The translations under genes were made by a program, and so were the position numbers. Shown here in pieces: positions 7,474 through 11,625 of a stretch of DNA of 11,625 nucleotides. Location of the stretch: assembly GCA_947485425.1 (NCBI GenBank), contig CANKSK010000013.1:1-11625 (forward strand), in the 5' to 3' direction. Position 1 is the first letter of the stretch; every line of letters starts with the position of its first letter. Below the pieces are notes generated by a model. It worked only from the letters and a program-made list of their open reading frames with translations, was not told the origin of the DNA and did no database searches. The stretch comes from Bacteroidota bacterium. GTDB lineage: Bacteria; Bacteroidota; Bacteroidia; AKYH767-A; CANKSK01.

Positions 7474-8796
7474 ATGAAAATCGCAGTAATAGGCACAGGA
7501 TATGTTGGCTTGGTCACGGGTACCTGCTTTGCAGAAACCGGGAATATGGTAACCTGCGTAGATATTGACAAATTGAAGGTAGAAAAGCTAAAAAGCGGAA
7601 TCATTCCCATCTATGAACCCCATTTAGATGTTCTGTTTGAGCGGAATTTAAAACAAGGGCGATTATCCTTTACAACCGATTTAGCAGAGGCAATTCAAGA
7701 TGCTAAAATTATATTTTTAGCCTTACCCACACCTCCCGGAGAAAATGGAGATGCAGACCTTTCCTATGTATTGAAAGTAGCCGATCAGTTGGGCCCACTG
7801 TTAAAAGAGTACAAGATCATTGTCAATAAAAGTACCGTGCCAGTAGGGACAGCAGAAAAAGTAAGAGAAAGCATCTCAAGGGGCACTAATCTTGAATTTG
7901 ATGTGGTTTCAAATCCAGAATTTTTGAGAGAAGGCTTTGCTGTTGAAGATTTTATGAAACCTGACCGGGTGGTTATTGGCACGACATCAGAAAGGGCAAA
8001 AAAGATTATGAATGAGTTGTATGCGCCTTTTGTGAGACAGGGTAATCCGATATATTTTATGGACGAACGCTCTTCCGAGCTGACAAAATATGCTGCCAAT
8101 GCATTTCTAGCCATGAAAATTACTTTCATGAATGAGATAGGCAATCTTTGTGAAATTGTGGGAGCGAATGTTGATTCGATACGAATGGGCATAGGTTCTG
8201 ATGAAAGAATTGGAAAAAGATTTCTTTTTGCCGGCATAGGATATGGAGGAAGTTGTTTTCCAAAAGATGTTCAGGCACTAGCTGCGACCTCAGCACAAAA
8301 CCAATATGATTTTAAATTATTAAAATCAGTTATGGAGGTTAACAATTCGCAAAAAACCATTCTCATCCATAAAATCAAAAACTATTTCAACAATCAAATC
8401 CAGGGAAAAAGGTTTGCCATTTGGGGTATAGCCTTCAAGCCGGACACCGATGATATTCGGGAAGCCCCTGCACTGTATATTATTGATGCCTTATTAGCCG
8501 CCGGTGCCAGTGTTAGGGCTTTTGATCCAGAGGCGATGGAAAATGCAAAGAAAATATATGGCGATCGCATCGCTTTTTCCACAAATCCCTACGAAGCATT
8601 GGAAAATGCTGACGCGCTGATTATTGCCACAGAATGGGCGGCATTCAGAACACCTGAATTTGAAAAAATAGAGAGCCTGCTTAAAAATAAAATTATTTTT
8701 GACGGAAGAAATCTCTATGAACTGCAACAGATGCAAGACTTGGGTTTTTATTACAATAGTATAGGAAGAAAAACCATCAATCCCTCAGAAAAATAA
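7474..8796 (+). CDS. ugd: UDP-glucose 6-dehydrogenase
   Basis: Oxidises UDP-glucose to UDP-glucuronate with two NAD+ in the cytoplasm. The 440-residue protein has the three usual parts: N-terminal Rossmann domain starting IAVIGTGYVGLVTGTCFAE (3-21), central helical domain, and C-terminal UDP-binding domain. Key residues are visible: STVPVGTAE (120-128), NPEFLREG (147-154, with Glu149/Glu153), SELTKYAANAFLAMK (201-215, Lys205), the catalytic Cys261 in GYGGSCFPKD (257-266), and GIAFKPDTDDIREAP (318-332). The GTGYVGLVTG and YGGSCFPKD forms fit UDP-glucose rather than UDP-HexNAc dehydrogenases. It starts at an ATG after an A-rich leader. The decarboxylase gene begins 3 bp after its stop, so its UDP-glucuronate very likely feeds UDP-xylose synthesis. 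A second, divergent member of the same superfamily starts at 11413. Confidence 0.95.
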   Translation: MKIAVIGTGYVGLVTGTCFAETGNMVTCVDIDKLKVEKLKSGIIPIYEPHLDVLFERNLKQGRLSFTTDLAEAIQDAKIIFLALPTPPGENGDADLSYVLKVADQLGPLLKEYKIIVNKSTVPVGTAEKVRESISRGTNLEFDVVSNPEFLREGFAVEDFMKPDRVVIGTTSERAKKIMNELYAPFVRQGNPIYFMDERSSELTKYAANAFLAMKITFMNEIGNLCEIVGANVDSIRMGIGSDERIGKRFLFAGIGYGGSCFPKDVQALAATSAQNQYDFKLLKSVMEVNNSQKTILIHKIKNYFNNQIQGKRFAIWGIAFKPDTDDIREAPALYIIDALLAAGASVRAFDPEAMENAKKIYGDRIAFSTNPYEALENADALIIATEWAAFRTPEFEKIESLLKNKIIFDGRNLYELQQMQDLGFYYNSIGRKTINPSEK

Positions 8797-8799
8797 AAG

Positions 8800-9762
8800 A
8801 TGAAAGAAGATACATCAGCAAAAAGAATATTAATAACCGGAGCAGCAGGATTTTTGGGATCACACCTATGTGAAAGATTCACAGGAGAAGGTTTTGAGGT
8901 CATTGGAATGGACAACCTGATAACCGGTTCTCTCAAAAACATTGAACATTTATTTCCACTTCCCAATTTTGAGTTTTATCATCATGATGTTTCAAAATTT
9001 GTTTTTGTTCCGGGCAAGCTAGACTATATTCTGCATTTTGCCTCACCGGCAAGTCCTATCGACTATTTAAAGATGCCCATACAAACCTTAAAAGTTGGTT
9101 CATTGGGCACGCACAATTTATTGGGATTGGCAAAAGCAAAAAAGGCAAGAATGTTAATCGCGTCAACTTCTGAAGTATACGGAGACCCAGTGGTACATCC
9201 CCAAAATGAAGATTATTGGGGAAATGTAAATCCGGTTGGCCCACGCGGGGTGTACGATGAAGCAAAAAGATTTCAAGAAGCCATTACCATGGCATATCAT
9301 AACTACCATGGATTAGAAACGCGAATCATACGTATATTCAATACGTATGGGCCAAGGATGCGACTAGATGATGGCAGAGCGCTTCCTGCCTTTATGGGAC
9401 AAGCCTTGCGGGGGCACGACATCACTGTTTTTGGAGATGGAAGTCAAACAAGATCCTTTTGTTATGTTGATGACCTTGTAGAAGGTATTTATAGGTTGTT
9501 ATTCAGCGATTATCATCTTCCGGTAAACATTGGAAATCCAGATGAAATAAGTATTAAAGAATTTGCAGAAGAAATTATCAAATTAACGGGCAGCAGTCAA
9601 AAAATTATTTATCAAGAATTGCCTGTAGACGACCCAAAACAAAGGCGACCTGACATCCAAAGAGCAAGAGAGATATTGGATTGGGAGCCCAAAGTATCCA
9701 GAAAAGAAGGACTAAAAATTACCTATAACTATTTTAAATCGCTACCTGAATTTCAGCAATAA
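8800..9762 (+). CDS. uxs: UDP-glucuronate decarboxylase (UDP-xylose synthase), extended SDR
   Basis: Converts UDP-glucuronate to UDP-xylose through a UDP-4-keto intermediate with tightly bound NAD+. The 320-residue size fits bacterial soluble UXS. Seen in order: [15 protein letters not shown] (11-25, Rossmann glycine motif TGxxGxxG), ASPASPIDY (81-89), [10 protein letters not shown] (121-130, with Thr123 and the UXS-typical Glu125), the YDEAK triad segment (Tyr152, Lys156), [10 protein letters not shown] (178-187), [10 protein letters not shown] (211-220), and [10 protein letters not shown] (277-286). The ASPASP, EVYGDP and HPQ.E.YWGNVNP combination is that of UDP-xylose synthases and sets it apart from GalE-type epimerases and dTDP-glucose dehydratases. 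The 3-bp gap to ugd implies co-transcription and probable coupling. The gene predicts xylose, or a UDP-xylose-derived sugar, in the surface glycan. Confidence 0.93.
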   Translation: MKEDTSAKRILITGAAGFLGSHLCERFTGEGFEVIGMDNLITGSLKNIEHLFPLPNFEFYHHDVSKFVFVPGKLDYILHFASPASPIDYLKMPIQTLKVGSLGTHNLLGLAKAKKARMLIASTSEVYGDPVVHPQNEDYWGNVNPVGPRGVYDEAKRFQEAITMAYHNYHGLETRIIRIFNTYGPRMRLDDGRALPAFMGQALRGHDITVFGDGSQTRSFCYVDDLVEGIYRLLFSDYHLPVNIGNPDEISIKEFAEEIIKLTGSSQKIIYQELPVDDPKQRRPDIQRAREILDWEPKVSRKEGLKITYNYFKSLPEFQQ

Positions 9763-9777
9763 TTTAAGCCGCTGAAA
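9751..9777 (+). other. Small inverted repeat spanning the uxs stop codon
   Basis: TTTCAGC (9751-9757) and GCTGAAA (9771-9777) are perfect 7-bp complements around a 13-base loop that contains the uxs stop (9760-9762). No T-run follows, so it is not an intrinsic terminator. It could be an RNA hairpin affecting mRNA stability or read-through into wbpD, or chance. Confidence 0.3.
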
Positions 9778-9797
9778 ACTCAATAAAAACAATTATC

Positions 9798-10373
9798 ATG
9801 AACTATTTTTCGCATGAAACCTCCGTTGTAGATGCCGAATGCCAAATTGGTAATGGCACTAAAATTTGGCATTTTTCTCATCTGATGAGTGGCTGTGTGG
9901 TAGGAGAGAACTGCAATATCGGTCAAAATGTGGTGATATCTCCTGGCGTCATTCTTGGCAACAATGTAAAGATTCAAAACAATGTATCCATATATACAGG
10001 AGTCATTTGTGATGATGATGTTTTTTTAGGTCCATCAATGGTTTTCACCAATGTTATCAACCCAAGAAGTGCTATTAATCGAAAAAATCAATATGCAAAA
10101 ACCCATGTAGGCAAGGGAGCATCTATCGGAGCAAATGCGACCATCGTTTGTGGACATGATATTGGCGAATATGCTTTTATCGGAGCAGGTGCCGTTGTAA
10201 CAAAAACGGTAAAACCGTATGCCCTAGTGATAGGAAACCCAGCAAGGCAAAGTGGATGGATGAGTGAATATGGGCATAAATTGCATTTCAATGCAGAAGG
10301 CAAGGCCATATGCCCAGAAAGCGGAGATCATTATCTTCTTAAGGAGCAAATGGTTAGTAAATTAGAAAAATAA
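9798..10373 (+). CDS. wbpD: WbpD-like UDP-2-acetamido-3-amino-2,3-dideoxyglucuronate N-acetyltransferase
   Basis: Left-handed beta-helix acetyltransferase predicted to move acetyl from acetyl-CoA to the 3-amino group made by the WbpE-like enzyme, giving UDP-GlcNAc(3NAc)A. The 191-residue sequence shows hexapeptide repeats across about residues 8-150 (for example IGNGTKIWHF, VVGENCNIGQNVVI, VILGNNVKIQNNVSI, IGANATIVCGHDIGEYAFIGAGAVV). WbpD-specific features are GPSMVFTNVINPRS (78-91), with Asn85 at the position of the active-site Asn of Pseudomonas WbpD, and the IGNPARQSGWMSEYGHKL segment (145-162). A 29-residue tail with CPESGDHY (172-179) follows. No frameshift or missing coil is apparent. 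The ATG at 9798 comes 35 bp after uxs, and the next gene 22 bp later. The gene pairs with wbpE and wbpB in function although two other genes separate it from wbpE. Confidence 0.92.
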   Translation: MNYFSHETSVVDAECQIGNGTKIWHFSHLMSGCVVGENCNIGQNVVISPGVILGNNVKIQNNVSIYTGVICDDDVFLGPSMVFTNVINPRSAINRKNQYAKTHVGKGASIGANATIVCGHDIGEYAFIGAGAVVTKTVKPYALVIGNPARQSGWMSEYGHKLHFNAEGKAICPESGDHYLLKEQMVSKLEK

Positions 10374-10395
10374 TTTATAAGAACAAAATCAAAAA

Positions 10396-11406
10396 ATGAA
10401 TACAATAAAGTTTGCCGTTGTAGGAGCAGGACATATCGGAAAGCGTCATGCAGAAATGATTATCCGTCATCCCGACGCGGAGCTTACCGCATTTTGCGAT
10501 ATCAAAACCAAAGAGGAATTGGGGATTGAAAAATTCAATGTGCCCTTGTATACAGATATAGAAAAAATGCTGACAGCCCATCCAGAGATAGAAGTTGTTA
10601 ATATATGCACACCTAACGGATTACATGCCAGTCATTCTCTTGAAGCATTAAGCAAGAAAAAGCATATCGTTTGCGAAAAACCGATGGCACTGACAAAAGC
10701 GGATTGCGAGCAAGTCATTTTCAAGGCCTTACAAGTACATAAAAACCTTTTTTGTGTGATGCAAAACAGGTATTCCCCCCCATCAGCATGGATTAAGCAA
10801 GTCATTGAGGACAAAATTTTGGGGGAAATTTATATGGTTCAACTGAATTGCTATTGGAATAGAGATGATAGATATTATAAAAAAGGCAGCTGGAAAGGCA
10901 CTAGCGATTTAGACGGGGGAACTTTATTTACTCAATTTTCGCATTTTATTGATATCATGTATTGGCTATTTGGAGATATCAAGGATATTCAAGCCAAATT
11001 TGGATATTTTTCACACCAGCATAGCACGGCTTTTGAAGATTCAGGGCTTGTAAACTTTAATTTTACCAATGGAGGCATGGGATGCATTAATTATTCAACT
11101 TCGGTATGGGATAAAAACCTAGAAAGCAGCATGACGATCATTGGCGACAAAGGAAGTGTAAAGATAGGTGGACAATATATGAATGAAGTAGAATATTGCC
11201 ATATTGAAAACTATACCATGCCTCAACTTGACCCGGTAAATCCGGCTAATGACTACGAGGGTTATAAAGGTTCTGCAGCGAATCATCATTACATCATCGA
11301 AAATGTTATAGAAACCCTACAAGGAAGAAATAGCATTACCACAAATGCATTGGAAGGATTAAAAGTAGTAGAGATTATCGAGCGTATTTATGCATTACGA
11401 AAATAA
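10396..11406 (+). CDS. wbpB: WbpB-like UDP-GlcNAcA 3-dehydrogenase, Gfo/Idh/MocA family
   Basis: NAD-dependent oxidoreductase predicted to oxidise C3 of UDP-N-acetyl-glucosaminuronate to the 3-keto sugar used by the WbpE-like aminotransferase; in characterised WbpB the NADH is recycled with 2-oxoglutarate. The 336-residue protein has an N-terminal Rossmann domain (FAVVGAGHIGKRHAEMI, 6-22; VNICTPNGLHA, 68-78) with the family EKP motif in VCEKPMALT (Lys95). The C-terminal alpha/beta domain has WKGTSDLDGG (166-175) and FSHFIDIMYWL (181-191), where His183 is the likely catalytic histidine. The SDLDGGTLFTQFSHFIDIMYWLFG stretch is typical of WbpB. It starts 22 bp after wbpD and ends 6 bp before the WbpA-like gene, so it sits inside the operon. 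The exact sugar is assigned by context; other Gfo/Idh/MocA enzymes share the fold. Confidence 0.9.
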   Translation: MNTIKFAVVGAGHIGKRHAEMIIRHPDAELTAFCDIKTKEELGIEKFNVPLYTDIEKMLTAHPEIEVVNICTPNGLHASHSLEALSKKKHIVCEKPMALTKADCEQVIFKALQVHKNLFCVMQNRYSPPSAWIKQVIEDKILGEIYMVQLNCYWNRDDRYYKKGSWKGTSDLDGGTLFTQFSHFIDIMYWLFGDIKDIQAKFGYFSHQHSTAFEDSGLVNFNFTNGGMGCINYSTSVWDKNLESSMTIIGDKGSVKIGGQYMNEVEYCHIENYTMPQLDPVNPANDYEGYKGSAANHHYIIENVIETLQGRNSITTNALEGLKVVEIIERIYALRK

Positions 11407-11412
11407 AATTTT

Positions 11413-11625
11413 ATGTATCATAAACTAATCAAAAAAGAGGCAAAACTAGCCGTTATTGGTTTGGGCTATGTGGGTTTGCCCATTGCCCTTGAATTTGCTA
11501 GAAAGATTTCTGTCATTGGATTTGACATCAATGCTTCTAGAATTCAGCAAATGCAAAACCATATAGATCCTAGTGGAGAATTGGATAAAGCCGCATTTGA
11601 AGGTGCCGATATTGAATTCACCGAT
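11413..11625 (+). CDS. wbpA: UDP-N-acetylhexosamine 6-dehydrogenase (WbpA/TviB-like), 5' part only
   Basis: Only the first 71 codons are inside the window; the frame is open to the last base. The translation starts MYHKLIKKEA and has a Rossmann NAD-binding motif, LAVIGLGYVGLPIALEFAR (12-30), followed by VIGFDINASRI (34-44), where the acidic residue would hold the NAD ribose. GLGYVGLPIALEF and the following DPSGELD stretch resemble the WbpA/VipA/TviB/WecC branch (UDP-GlcNAc to UDP-GlcNAcA) rather than the UDP-glucose dehydrogenase branch seen at 7474. This is the enzyme expected to feed the WbpB-like oxidoreductase, which begins its route from UDP-GlcNAcA. The ATG at 11413 is 6 bp after wbpB. 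The catalytic Cys region lies beyond the window, so activity and substrate cannot be checked here. Confidence 0.85.
   Translation, partial: MYHKLIKKEAKLAVIGLGYVGLPIALEFARKISVIGFDINASRIQQMQNHIDPSGELDKAAFEGADIEFTD

Noticed and set aside
1..11625. Mobile elements, CRISPR arrays, tRNA/rRNA genes, riboswitches, toxin-antitoxin or defence genes
   Set aside because: Both strands were read for transposase or integrase motifs, regularly spaced repeats, and small paired genes; none was seen, and all sizeable reading space is taken by metabolic or envelope genes.

Overview
The window looks like chromosomal DNA from a member of the Bacteroidota, probably a Chitinophagia- or Saprospiria-like lineage; I infer this from gene content and style and cannot name a genus. 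The DNA is AT-rich. Start codons follow A-rich leaders without a GGAGG Shine-Dalgarno sequence. A few exact or near TAnnTTTG motifs (the Bacteroidota -7 element) sit upstream of genes. WaaA and an outer-membrane-type protein indicate a Gram-negative LPS-bearing cell, and no insertion sequence, tRNA, rRNA, CRISPR array or phage gene is visible.

Left part (1-1880, + strand): a Bax-inhibitor-1 family membrane protein, a hairpin terminator, then fabD (malonyl-CoA:ACP transacylase). A near-perfect bidirectional terminator at 1847-1878 closes fabD and the convergent gene beyond it.

Middle part (1903-6187, - strand): read in the direction of transcription, an uncharacterised beta-barrel-like envelope protein, waaA (Kdo transferase; its start overlaps the previous stop by one base), a 104-bp gap, and a large periplasmic carboxy-terminal processing protease of the Prc/Tsp type. 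These are envelope-related genes.

Right part (6305-11625, + strand): a compact six-gene nucleotide-sugar operon with gaps of 3 to 35 bp, cut off by the window end. Order: WbpE-like aminotransferase, UDP-glucose 6-dehydrogenase, UDP-glucuronate decarboxylase (UDP-xylose synthase), WbpD-like N-acetyltransferase, WbpB-like oxidoreductase, and the start of a WbpA/TviB-like UDP-HexNAc dehydrogenase. Together they encode two routes: UDP-Glc to UDP-GlcA to UDP-Xyl, and UDP-GlcNAc to UDP-GlcNAcA to the 3-keto, 3-amino and 3-acetamido derivatives (UDP-GlcNAc(3NAc)A). The operon is most likely the precursor-supply end of a surface polysaccharide or O-antigen locus continuing to the right. No glycosyltransferase, flippase or polymerase is inside the window.

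No stretch longer than about 175 bp lacks a gene. All genes belong to recognisable families except the 252-residue envelope protein. I found no convincing evidence of a wholly new system. The most noteworthy points are the nested two-pathway sugar operon, a 21-bp imperfect direct repeat in its promoter region, and the uncharacterised gene coupled to waaA.
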